Shown piece by piece: positions 50,663 to 61,371 of a stretch of DNA of 64,000 bases (the first letter of the stretch is position 1; each line of letters opens with the position of its first letter). Where the stretch lies: assembly GCA_002189035.1 (NCBI GenBank), contig NEEC01000009.1, positions 992,001 to 1,056,000 on the forward strand, given 5' to 3'. A program made the position numbers and the translations under genes. The notes beneath the pieces were generated by a model. It ran no database searches. It had not been told where the DNA came from and worked only from the letters and a program-made list of their open reading frames with translations. Source of the DNA: Utricularia gibba (taxonomy: Eukaryota > Streptophyta > Magnoliopsida > Lamiales > Lentibulariaceae).

Positions 50663-51267
50663 TCAATCTCGAATACCCGACCCGGCCCAAGACCCGCAGT
50701 CCAAAAATAGAACACGGTCCTCTCTCAACACGGTGACCATATAAAAATGGGCCCGGTCCGGTCCGCAATCCCATTGTAATAACAGCACAGCCGAGCCGAG
50801 CCGCGGCGGGGCCCACGTTCGGTGGTCAAGACAATTTTCTTTTCTTTCGTTTAATTTATTACATTAATAAAAGCATAAAGCATCTGTTTTATAATGCATG
50901 GATAATTATGGTACGGAAATGATATGAAGGGATTAATCAGCATGATTTGTAGCTTGGTTGAGCTCGAAAGGTGTCTAAGTATTGGAGATTTATATGTATC
51001 TTGGGATATTAATCTGGATGAATTATGGGGAAAAAAGGATTTACGAGGTTTGGACGACTTACCAACTCGAAATTGGATGATTGAATTTGATTCTATTTGG
51101 GGTTTGGCTGAAATTAGGTGGCTTATGGAACTTATAGAATGTAACTTAAATGTGATGAGTGCAAGGCATTTTCGTGCTCAGGTCGCACCGCATCTCGCAT
51201 ATAATGCAAGGATTCCTGGAGCCAGGCGTGTGTTTGTGCATGCTGCATTTGCTCTCCGGGGGGAGAC
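50663..51267. other. Spacer
   Basis: GC-rich at 50680-50820, with several GGCCC motifs. An open frame at 50924-51319 has no recognisable motif and I do not call it. Confidence 0.5.
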
Positions 51268-51613
51268 ATGGATTCCGGCAATGGGGAACCTGGGGGAGGG
51301 TTCTCGTCGGATCCTCTGAACCCAAAAGGTAGAGGAGGAGGAGGAGGAGGAGAGAGGAGAAGGGTGCTGCTTCTGGGGTTTCTGAGGCTCCGCCGGCTTC
51401 ACAGTCACTAACCCTGAGAATGGGAGTTCCGGGGCAGTCTGCTTTCCGGTGGTATACGAGGCCAGTTCCGCCTCCGCCTCCACCCCTACCACCGCCGCCG
51501 CCACCACGGCGGAATCCGGTTTCTGGAGGGTTAGGGTTTTTGGGTAGGCAGGGTCTTGTTGTGACGGTGGACGGGGGATACAATCCGTGCCAGGACCCGG
51601 ATCCGGCGGTGAG

Positions 51614-51999
51614 ATGACCCGGAAGAAGATGCGGCACGGAGAAGGATCCGGGAAGCAGGCGAAGCCCGGATCCGGCAAGGGTGGTGAACATACAAAATGC
51701 GTTGTCTGCGGAAAAGGGTTTGCTTCTGAGAAAGCTTTGTTTGGGCACATGCGATCCCACCCGGGAAGAGGATGGAGGGGCGCTTACCCTCCCCCTCTTT
51801 CCGTGCTAGCGAGGAGTTCGCCGATGTTCGGGCTCTCCAGCAAGCCAATGCAACCGCCGCCTCCGCCGCCGCCCCACACCAGGACGCCTCCGCAGCATCT
51901 TTACTGGAACCTGGCCCCCGCCACCGTGGACGCAAGCCCCCTGAGAACAGCCGTACCCTTCCCGACCTCAACCGCTCGCCGCCATCGGATGATGAATAA
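51614..51999 (+). CDS. C2H2 zinc-finger protein with DLN-type end; one likely 1-base deletion, N-terminus unresolved
   Basis: One clear C2H2 finger, CVVCGKGFASEKALFGHMRS, is followed by HPGRGWRG, the wording of plant ZAT-like fingers in which QALGGH is replaced by KALFGH. The frame then shifts by one base in the run near 51786-51796: after RGWRGAY the conserved continuation SPSFRASEEFADVRALQQAN lies in the next frame. It ends TLPDLNRSPPSDDE, a DLN/EAR-like repression motif. The 386-nt length is short by one. The ATG at 51614 (MTRKKMRHGEG) is a possible start, but an upstream ATG at 51268 (MDSGNGEPGGG) opens a GC-rich region in which all three frames are long and Pro/Gly/Ala-rich. The real protein may begin there with further breaks. 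Function unknown; probable repressor. Confidence 0.6.
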
Positions 52000-53090
52000 T
52001 GATAGCCCTCATCCCATCTGTATTGCTTGTCTGTCTTTGTTTTGTCGACTAGATGACCTAGCACTAAAAACACAGACTGAACCCTAAAAAGCATATGCCA
52101 ATTAGGGTTTCATCCCTTGTTTTTATAACTAGGGTTTCATGTCATGGTACCCTCATTTGTGTGGCATTACTCATGGTGCTTTATGACCACCACATCAATA
52201 AACTCCATGTCTCAATATCTCAATCTACAACACATTATCACCACAACATTTCACACCCCGGAATCACAATCTTGCAAACAAATCTAGCATACATTATCAT
52301 CACAACATATGTCGCGATTCGGAACCGCTACGTCGACATGAATTGTTCAAATCATTTGCAAATCCGTCGCGTTGCATAACCACTAGCTCACCATCAACAT
52401 GGATAGATACGCTCAATGTGCTCAAAGATCCCACATCGCGTTAGCACCATGCATATGCCACTAGCCACATTGTGGGCTGGTCTCCAACTCTTGATTCTCA
52501 GGTTGGTTACTTCCATCATCAAGTCTAGGGAGTGAACACAAGTACATTGAGGTTGAAGGCTTGTCCGAAGAGCACAAATGGTGTCCTAATGGCTAATGGT
52601 CAAGGGGGTGTGTGTTTTTTTAAATGAAATCCGCTGGAATTAATTGCAGTGGCGTTTTGCTCGTCCAAAAAGCAAGAGTGAAATCGTGGAGATATGGAAA
52701 CTGGTTGCATATCATTGATTACACATTCCATTTAAATGCAATTAATCAGACAAAAATAAAATTATTACACCCCGGTCTGGAGATGCCTGTTTTGTGTCCC
52801 TATTCGCTAAGGTTGGTGTGACCCCCCGGAAATAAAGGGGGGTAAAATATGCTGGCACTCCTTCAAGTTTAGCGATATTAGGTTTTAGTCCCTGAAGTTT
52901 TTTTTCTTTTTATTGTGGGTTTATTTTTAATTTTTTAGCTGAATTTTATTGGGTCGGGTCGTTGAAGAAGCGGAGCGCTGTCCAGCCCATTAGGAAGGAA
53001 ATAAGCCCGGCAATCGCGGGATGGCTGGAAGGGGGTCCACGAGATATTTTCAGTTGGCCGCGGCAGCAGGGGGAGGACGCGGCCGGCGGT
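52000..53090. other. Spacer, possibly with an old transposable-element remnant
   Basis: Bases about 52140-52620 have an unusual low-GC, CA-rich texture and contain GATCCCACATCGCG (near 52427-52440), like sequence found at the ends of many plant LTR elements. No terminal repeats, target duplications or coding domains are seen, so this is only a possibility. Confidence 0.3.
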
Positions 53091-53249
53091 ATGTCCGTGA
53101 AAGTGGTGACTGACGAGAAGGTGGAGGTTCTCCGGAAGCAGATTGCAGTGAACGCCGTCATTTGCGAGCAGCTCGCGAGTTGCGTAAATGCGACATGTGA
53201 TATGCTCTGGTTGAATCGCCAAATGAGAAGAGTCAGAAGTGGACACTGA
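53091..53249 (+). CDS. Possible short protein or 5' exon, unknown
   Basis: A frame starting MSVKVVTDEKVEVLRKQIAV reads for 52 codons. The VLRKQIAVNAVICEQLASC part looks like a conserved helix, and a GT donor (TTGC|GTAAAT, near 53183) may end the exon there. The open frame continues upstream without an ATG. No matching downstream exon was found. It may be a gene fragment. Confidence 0.3.
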   Translation: MSVKVVTDEKVEVLRKQIAVNAVICEQLASCVNATCDMLWLNRQMRRVRSGH

Positions 53250-53991
53250 AATTGATCTCCGAATGAGAAGAACACTAAGCCTCAAAGTTTGTCTTCATCT
53301 GCAGAGGATCTGTCCTTTTAGAACCCTTGACTTCATTCTGTGGATGCTCTCAATGGGAAGACAGAATCTATTTTATATCTAGCTGCATATCAAAGTTTGT
53401 TGGCATCGGCAAATGCCCTTCTATGGCATCCAGTCCGAGTAACTACATAGCCTTAGCCTTATCCCAGAAAATTTTTCCATCCTGTTCTGTTTTCTTTTTG
53501 TTTAAACTCATACTTTCCCAGACTTCTGTTCTCCTTATGCTTTTACAAACGCAGGAATAGGAAAGATAATGGGGAAGATGGAAATTCATAGGAACTATAG
53601 TCATTTTCAACAAGATGGCTGTAGCATGGACTGATAGCTTGGAAAGTTATCCGCCCCATACATGTTTATACACAGACTTACAATGCTCCTGGTTGTGCTT
53701 TGGAAGAAAAATCTGTGGGAGTGACAAAGAATGAACTCCGTGATTGTTAAAAGTTACTGCATTTACTATTTTGGTGACATCGGTAAAGTTACTGCATTTA
53801 CTGCAAATGATTGAAATTGCAATGTTGAATTGCTTATCTTTTCAACTGAAAGCCACAGGTACCCGAAGAAAAAGCAACATCAGATTGAGCTACTGGTTTC
53901 TAAAAGCTAGCATACTGTCTCTATCTACTCCTCACTCAATGAAATACATCAGGCAGCCAATCCTACCTACATGCAACAGGGAAGGTGGGGC
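53250..53991. other. Spacer before PP2C 3' end
   Basis: No gene is seen in about 740 bp. It probably contains the PP2C 3' UTR. Confidence 0.5.
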
Positions 53992-55529
53992 TCAGACGCT
54001 ATTCAGAACACCCTTCAAAAGATCCAAACCTTCAGCTGATATGCTCCTCCTTTTATGCGTTTTTGGAACTTCGATACGAGGTGGAGGATCAGGTGAGAAA
54101 CAGATGACTAGAACTGTTAGATTGTCGCATGTGTTCCGCTTGAGTGCTTCCTTTACGAGTTCCCTTGAGCACTTCTCTGGGTCATTATGTACCATGAGTT
54201 CCTTCCTCACGATTGTTACTGCGTACTGACTACTCATTACATCCCACAGGCCATCGCATCCTATGATGAGGAACTCATCTTCCTCCGTCAGAACAATCTC
54301 CTGTAGCTCAGGATCCGAGCTCAAGGGGCACTTTGCACCTTTGTGACCCTTTATGTGCCAGTCACCAAGTGAACGAGCCACCGAGAGCTGGCCATTGAGA
54401 TAGCCATCATAAATCACACCCCCTAGTTTCTCGATCCGGAGTCGTTCGGATGTGGAGTTTGGCTTGTGGTCCTTCGACAGCTCTACTGCTCTTCCTCTTT
54501 TTCCCAGCACAGCTCGAGAATCCCCTGCGTTTGCGATGATCAGACTCCTGAAGAACCATCAAAGGAAATCAATCACTTGTTCCTCATGGAGAAAGAACAA
54601 ACCAGCTGCTAACCTTCCCAACATGAGAGCAGTGAGTGCAGTAGTGCCTGAAGAACGATCAAGATTCTTCGCATCCGCCAGGGCGTGATCAGCTCTCACG
54701 AATGCATTCTTCAGTGCTTGCTTCACCCCCTTTGGGAATTCAAAGTCTTCCACTACAAAGTTAAGGATATTCTTTCTTGCAAAGGTTGCAGCATCTGTAC
54801 CGCCATGGCCATCAAACACCTGCAGTTAGTCATCACTCAGTTATCTCTTTGAGACCTTCTGTCTCCAACTCCAGGTATCGACTGGTTTCAGTAAAGGAAT
54901 TTTCAAGGGTCACTCACCCCATAAAAGGCTCCTGGAGAAGGGAAGCCATTATTAGCCTTGTTGAGATGCTCAGAAAGATTATCTACGCAGATATACTCAT
55001 CCTCCATGTATGTCTTGGGTCCCATCTCCGAGCAGCTTCCTGATCGGAAAACAGGGATAAATCCAGAACCTTTCCCCGATGAGTCGCGACTGGGTTCGCT
55101 GGAGCACTCCTGTACAAGTTAAATGACGGTTAGAATGCGCCCAGATGAATGATCCAGCCAGCCACCTCAAGCTTGTATCTACATGCTTCTTCCGTACCAT
55201 TACCAGAAGAAAATGGATGTCTATGCGTGGCTAGGAATGCAGGGGAAAAGCATTAGCCTTTTGGAAAATCCCAGGCATAAAAGACTGAAAACCAGGGCAT
55301 TCTTCCAACATCTCATGAAAGGAAAGGAAGATGAGAACAGGGGGTCTACCAGAGTCGCTTGGCTGATGCAGTGGCGCATCAATGGCGGACGAGCCAATTT
55401 GGCCTGCGTTGGATCGCCGTCTTCCTCCTGAGTCTTGCGCTGACTTGTTGAAACCGCCTCCTCATCATCTCCGGAAATCCCAGAATCTGATGCCCATCGA
55501 AATGAATCGGCGTTTGCTCCCGGCGCCAT
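53992..55529 (-). CDS. Protein phosphatase 2C
   Basis: A Mg/Mn-dependent Ser/Thr phosphatase. Four exons (55350-55529, 54918-55109, 54614-54819, 53992-54547) encode 377 aa with matching phases. The N-terminus [20 protein letters not shown] is acidic and unconserved. The catalytic domain runs from [20 protein letters not shown] through the metal-binding [79 protein letters not shown] and [11 protein letters not shown]. The metal-ligand aspartates in these blocks are present. It resembles the widely expressed PP2Cs of Arabidopsis At1g/At3g type rather than the ABA co-receptors, which have a different N-terminus. The substrate is unknown. Confidence 0.93.
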
Positions 55530-56151
55530 GAGCAATCGATTTGAAAGCTTGTCAGGATCTGGGCGTTCTCTTTCTTACATGGGAACGCAGAAGCGAAATA
55601 ACGGAACAGGGAAAAAGCGTACGGTTTTCAGCATTTCATGGGCACATTTGTAGGAGTAACGTGTGTCGTCGCAAAAATGTAAGCTTTCCATTCCACCACA
55701 CCCCGGACACGGGGACACTCCTTGACGTCCTTTAGATTGGAACATCTAACTAATTCGTCCCTAATTTCACTCTCTGTTATCAGGTAAACGTTATTACCAG
55801 CTCTGGAAGAGTTGTTGACAATATCAGAGAGAAGCCGTGAACGAGTATTCTCCTTTCGAAAGGTAAAAAGTTCAACTTGGCGATTGCTTTTAATTGATAA
55901 TTACAGGTGTCAACATCTCGCCGGCGTGTTCCGATAGTTACATGCTGCCACCGGAGACACCCCCGCCGGGTTTTGTTTCTTTCCCTCTCTCAATTGGGGT
56001 TTCAACCGACAGTTAGCAGAGGAAACCATAGTTTGTTTCTCCAAATGGAGGCAATCAATCAGGGGAAAAGTTCTCCATTGATGGGGCTCTTGGATCATTA
56101 TCGTTGAGCCAAAATAGAAAGAAAACAAAAGAATCAGCTTCAGTCAACCAG
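55530..56151. other. PP2C promoter / SRPK 3' flank
   Basis: About 620 bp, no gene seen. Confidence 0.5.
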
Positions 56152-57765
56152 CTACTGCTCTTGTAGCTTGAGTTTCTGCAGGTTGGCCGCTCCCTTGTCG
56201 ATCTTGGGTTCATCATTTGCTGCATCCTCGTGTTTCTGGTCACCCATTTTCAGCCAAGGATGCTGGAGGCACTGCCGGACCGTGGGTCGTTTCTCCGGGT
56301 CGAAGTCTAGAATGGGTTGAAGAAAGTCTGTGAATCCCAGAGCATCGCCTTCGGAGAACTTGTACTTGTCGATGAGTAGCCGGCTCAGTGATCCGTACTT
56401 CAGTCTTCTGATCCTCTTCAGGTCGCCGTATCTGTCAAAGTAATCTTTGGATCGAGCCCCGGATGTGGCGACCTTTCGAGAACAACTGATGATTCTTCAC
56501 TCACAGGGTTCATCAAGCTTTGCCATTCCGAGAAAGGAAACGTAAATGCATCATACCTTACGAGGAATCTTTCCCAGGAGCTCCATCATCAGAGCAAGGT
56601 GATCCTGCAATTTTAGTATATTTTACCTGAAATCAAGCATGAATAGAAAAAAAATGGTAAGAAAGAAATGCACCTCATCTTCACTGAAACCTTGTCCGTC
56701 CTTAGGTACAAACATCATCTCCCCAGTGGCGAGCTCAAAGGCGGTACAAGCAAATGACCACATGTCAGCAGGGAAGGAGTAGCCAGACTGAAGTATGACT
56801 TCCGGGGCCCGATACTGTCTTGTTTGAATCTCTTCAGCAATTGGCTTATCAGCCCAACAAGCGTTTCCAAAGTCTACTACCTTACATCTCAGATCAATCC
56901 CATTCAGACACCTAGCAGGCTTGGGAGCTATGATTGGATCCCCCATTGAAGCTCGCTTCTCTGATATCCTAGCAGCTGCTCTTCTTGCTTTCTGCTTCAG
57001 TTTTTTCTCAATGCTGTTCATGGTCGCCCCGCTACTGGGGTTCCCCCCTTCAGGCCTCTCAAGGACAGGAGTCATTCCTGACCTAATGGGATCTTTCGAA
57101 GGATTAACGGTGGAAAACAGCAGGATGTTCTCAGGCTTCAGGTCTGTGTGCAGGATTCCCAATTGACCATGGAGGTAATCCAGTGCAGTCAAAATGCATT
57201 TGCAGATTTCCCTCACTCTGTTCAGTTCAAGACCCTTGTATCTGTTATATTTGATCAGTTGGAGTAAACTATCACCAAGGAATTCCAGAACCATGCAGAC
57301 ATGCTGCCCATTTGGCCCTGAATGCTTGAACTGATCCACCAAGAAGACAACATATTTGCTGTTGGAGGGATCCCCCTTAGCTATTGCTGAAAGGATGTCA
57401 ATTTCATGCAGCGCAGCTTGAGCAAACTGAGGCGCACTTTTTTGGATTTTCAATGCCACATATTTCTGGTCACCACAAGCATCCACACAAACAACAAGAG
57501 TAAAATTGCGATCACACCCACAAATCAAAATGAAGCAAAACGGAGAAATTATAGAAAAAGAACTCATTTTTCTTACAGATGTCTGAGTATCGTAAGCAAG
57601 CCAAACAGTGGAAAACTGTCCCCAGCCCAGTTTCTGCTGCGCGATGTATCTCCCGGCGGCGAACGAGTCGCCGATCCTAACGGCATGGTACCCTCCTTTC
57701 CTGTACGAATCAATCCCCTCATCTTCGTCCTCCGATCCTGAAGACGAAGAGCGACAACCAGACAT
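56152..57765 (-). CDS. SRPK: SR-protein kinase (SRPK)
   Basis: A kinase that phosphorylates RS domains of splicing factors. Four exons (57577-57765, 56674-57465, 56557-56604, 56152-56472) encode 449 aa in frame. Start MSGCRSSSSGSEDEDEGIDS. Kinase motifs: KLGWGQFSTVWLAYD, KYVALKIQKSA, LDYLHGQLGILHTDLKPEN, VVDFGNACWADKP, TRQYRAPEVILQSGYSFPAD. A spacer insert of about 80 residues (with IEKKLKQKARRAAARISEKR) splits the kinase lobe as in known SRPKs, though it is short. DFLQPILDFDPEKRPTVRQC ends the domain. An SR splicing factor gene, a natural substrate class, lies about 3.6 kb away at 61372-63073; this closeness is noted, not proven meaningful. Confidence 0.95.
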
Positions 57766-58565
57766 GGCGATCAAAACAAAAACCGATCAAGAACCAAGAC
57801 CATATATCAAAAACAGAAGGAAGCCTGGCGGTGAGGTAGGAAACTGGAGAAGCCGCAGGAAGAAACCGGAAATGTAATTCAAATCAAACTGGGTTCTCCT
57901 ATTTTTAATCAATCCATTGATGTGGCTCTCAAAACAAGACTCTCTCCACTTTTTTCTCTAACCTTTTCCCCTTTTTCCCTTCCCTTCACTCTAAATCAAA
58001 CATCCCACCGAACTGAACCCCTCCCCTCCCTCCCCACCTCATCTCCGGGAGGTGATTAGCCGGAGTCTATGGCATGCAGTGAAGAAGATAATGATGACCT
58101 TGACCCTTAATCCTATTTACTTGATTCTGTAACCTTATTCTAACATGTTGATTTCAAGCGGTTGCTTTTTCTTAATATCTTTTGACTTTTGCGATATTGT
58201 CTGATTTCTGAAAATAGATTATATATATATATATACAGATATTGGTTTCAGCAGAAGCCCTGTTATAAAGCTATCCGTTTGATGTCCCGACACGAGCTCC
58301 CAAGACAGCCAATCCCCCGGGCCGCCTCTGCTCTACCCAGCCGTAGTCAATTATCAATCCATCCATCCAATTTGATTTTTAATATTCAGGAATTGTCTGA
58401 TCTGGTTCCTGATCCCTGGATCACTATTCCTATGCACATACGCTCACTGGGTATCGGGAAAGCGACGACTTTGTGATCTTTTTCTTGGATCTGGAGCTCG
58501 AATTGTAGCCGAATTCCAGTTTCTGTCGGCTTTGGCTTCTGGGTTTTTGTTTGGGAGGAGTTGGG
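57766..58565. promoter_or_regulatory. Divergent promoter, SRPK (-) and PIRL (+)
   Basis: 800 bp between start codons. It includes a pyrimidine-rich stretch (57930-58045) and a (TA)n microsatellite at 58218-58235. No gene is seen. Confidence 0.5.
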
Positions 58566-60509
58566 ATGGAGTTGGTTTCGGCTGATCGGGTGGTGGGGGA
58601 GGTGATGAGGATATACCGGTCGCTGCCGGCGCGGCCGGGAGTCGAGGAAGTGGAAACTGCGAAGGCGTTGATCCGGAATTTCGAGAAGGAGGAAGAGATG
58701 AGAATCGAGGGGATTGAGAGGATGAGAAAGGCGACGGCTGTTCCGGAGGAGTTGTTCATGGTTTTGCAGGAGATGCAGAAAACGATGGTTCGGTTTCAGA
58801 TAAAGGAGCGGAAGCTGGAACCTCGGAAGGTGCTGGATCTCGAGGACGTCCACCTTGTGTTCGACGATTTGATTCAGAGAGCTTCTGGGTGTTTTCCCGG
58901 GATTTCGCCGGAGTCCACTTTGACGTCAGAGAGCTCAACCTTCAGTTTCAGTTCAACAACGACTACCCCTTTCTCCTCTTCTTCAACCGTGGCGACCACC
59001 CAGTCCACATCCTCGAGGTTATACAGTGAAAAGGAGCCGCCCGTCAGGGCTTCAGAGTCTCCGTTCAGCAAAGATGACACTTTCGTGAAGAAGGCAAAGG
59101 CTTCGTTTCATGTGAACGGAAGAGGATCTGCAGACTTCGGCGCTGTGCAGCAGACTGATCTTCAGGTCACCCCTTCAGGTAAGTCACTTCCCTGCCATTA
59201 CAAAATGCATGACTGTGAGATGTGATGCACAGCTTAGCTTGACGGGGGAAGTTTTGCTGGTCATAGGTGAGGATCAGGAGAAACTGAGTTTCTTTAAACT
59301 AGCAAGTGTGATTGAAGTTGGTGCAAAGAAGAGAAGTGAAGAGCTTGTCCTGAAAGGGAGGCTAACAGATCAAGTAGAATGGCTTCCTGATTCTGTGGGG
59401 AAGCTCACAAGTGTGATCCTTTTGGACCTGTCGGAAAACAGAATTGTAGTGCTGCCGGAGACCATAGGCGGGCTTTCCTCATTGAAAGTGCTGGATCTAC
59501 ATGGAAATAGGATCAGTGAGCTACCAGACTCCATTGGGAACTTGCTCAGTTTGCTGAATCTTGACTTGGGAGGAAACCTGTTGAAATCACTGCCACCTGC
59601 GATTGGTGGCTTGGTTAATCTTCAGGAGCTGGATGTGAGCTCAAATGGGATTTCTCACCTTCCAGAGACAATAGGATCGCTTGTCTCGCTAAAGAAACTG
59701 AACATTTCAACAAATGACATCGAGGAGATCCCTCACACAATCGGTAAATGTACTTGGCTCAAGGAGCTTCGAGCAGACTATAACCGGCTGAAAGCACTCC
59801 CTGAAGCAGTCGGACGAATAGCAACACTGGAGATACTTACAGTGCGTTACAACAACATCAGACAGCTGCCCACAACAGTGGCATCCATGTCAAGCTTAAA
59901 AGAGCTGAACGTCAGTTTCAATGAGCTTGAATCTGTCCCTGAGAGCCTGTGTCTTGTCACAACAATAGAAAGATTGAACGTTAGCAACAACTTTGCTGAC
60001 TTGTCATCACTGCCTAGATCCATTGGGAACCTGGAAAGGCTAGAGGAGCTGGATATGAGCAACAACCAGATAAGAGTCCTCCCGGACTCCTTCAGATTGT
60101 TGACACGTCTGCGTGTCCTCAAGCTTGAGGGGAATCCTCTGGAACTACCACCAGGAGATGTGATTGTGAAAGGACCTCAGGTAAGGATTCATCATTTATC
60201 AATCATCACCACAACTGCCCGTTTGAAATCAAATGTTGAGTTCTGATAAACTTCTTTTCTACAGGCAATTGTTGAATACATGGCTGGTGGTGCTGCAAAG
60301 AGAGATGCAAGTCTGAGGCTGTCAAACAGAAGAGCCCCTGGGCAAACCTTTGCTTTTTTTCCAAATCCAACAAAAGGAAACGCAGTGGTAAGTACGCAGG
60401 CTACTATAATCGACCCAGCATTTCAATCATTGGTTTCGTACCGTCGCCAAGGATAAGAAGCTGAGCCTAATGTGCATGCCTTGTTCTCTTCACAGGAATT
60501 GAGCGGTAG
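58566..60509 (+). CDS. PIRL: Plant intracellular Ras-group-related LRR protein (PIRL); one 1-base deletion
   Basis: A cytosolic leucine-rich-repeat protein related to animal Ras-binding SUR-8/SHOC2. Exons 58566-59178, 59267-60180, 60265-60387, 60496-60509. The N-terminal 150 residues are helical (VVGEVMRIYRSLPARPGVEE, VPEELFMVLQEMQKTM); a Ser/Thr-rich linker follows. About ten LRRs then run with the PIRL pattern LxxLxLSxNxLxxLPxxIG: LDLSENRIVVLPETIGGLSS, LDLHGNRISELPDSIGNLLS, LNISTNDIEEIPHTIGKCTW, LKLEGNPLELPPGDVI. Near 60306-60311 the frame shifts by one base: AKRDA must be followed by KSEAVKQKSPWANLCFFSK, then SNKRKRSG, the family tail. One added A restores this and gives 554 aa; the exon sum (1664) is short by one. 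The wording fits the PIRL4/5 group. Confidence 0.9.
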
Positions 60510-61371
60510 CTTTTGCTGGGAATCAGAAGCCTTATTGCTTACATGGGCACATGGGGAGATCCTTCTCAGTTTCAACAATGCTTTTTTTCTTTTTTGTTTC
60601 CATTTGCAGCTTGTGTTTCACCACCCTGCAGCTCGGTTTCTACCCTTTTCCTGTTTGTTCAGCTTAAAGGTTATGAATAACTTAAAACAGTTACCTGGAA
60701 ACTTCGCAGCAGCTACTTCATGAACCCCCAAAAAAGGTTTGTTCCCTATTCATTTCGATATCCGATGCTCTTTGCGAATGATCTAATATTTCATCGCTGG
60801 GGGGTTCAAGAATAGAGGGCAATTACGGTGCAGCAATTTTCTTTAGACGCCACGTACAGGAGAGCATAGCCCCTGTAACGCAGATTATTAAGATTACCTG
60901 ATGACGAATACCCTGTAACTATTTGTGGCGCCGATGCATTCACGGTCGCACAAGCAATCAAAAGAAGCGCATCTAGCACAATCACTTGGATTGAGGATAC
61001 TACCGCATGGGGCAATGAAGGGATGAAACTGGGTCGAAACCACTAGTGTCGGAGAACAAAAACCAACAAGGGAGTGCCAGAAACCTCGACACAGAAACAA
61101 CATCATCAAGCCATATAGATCGTAGCCCATAATTCTCGAGTTAATATCTGACTGGAAGTAAATTCTCAAAAACATTCACCAGGCATAAAGTAACAAACAA
61201 AAGGGATAAGATGAAGTGACAAACTTACTACTGAAGTTCTAGGGCATCAAAAGATCCAGGGATCCAGTTTTACGCATTGGTCCACTTACAATCACTTGTT
61301 AGGCGCAGGACAGGGCACAAAAATTCTCAAAACTACAGCTCAATACAGCAATAGAAGTAGCGCATCCAAGC
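60510..61371. other. Convergent spacer
   Basis: About 860 bp of 3' flanking sequence of the PIRL and RSZ genes. Open frames here are short and unconvincing. Confidence 0.5.

Noticed and set aside
50924-51319. 131-aa open frame on the plus strand
   Set aside because: No motif, no splice context, and its end overlaps the C2H2 gene's likely leader. Composition looks like chance in a GC-rich region.
51146-51760. Long minus-strand frames of 190-204 aa
   Set aside because: They are mirror images of the GC-rich, Pro/Gly-rich C2H2 coding region and contain low-complexity Ser/Leu runs from the complementary (GAG)n tract.
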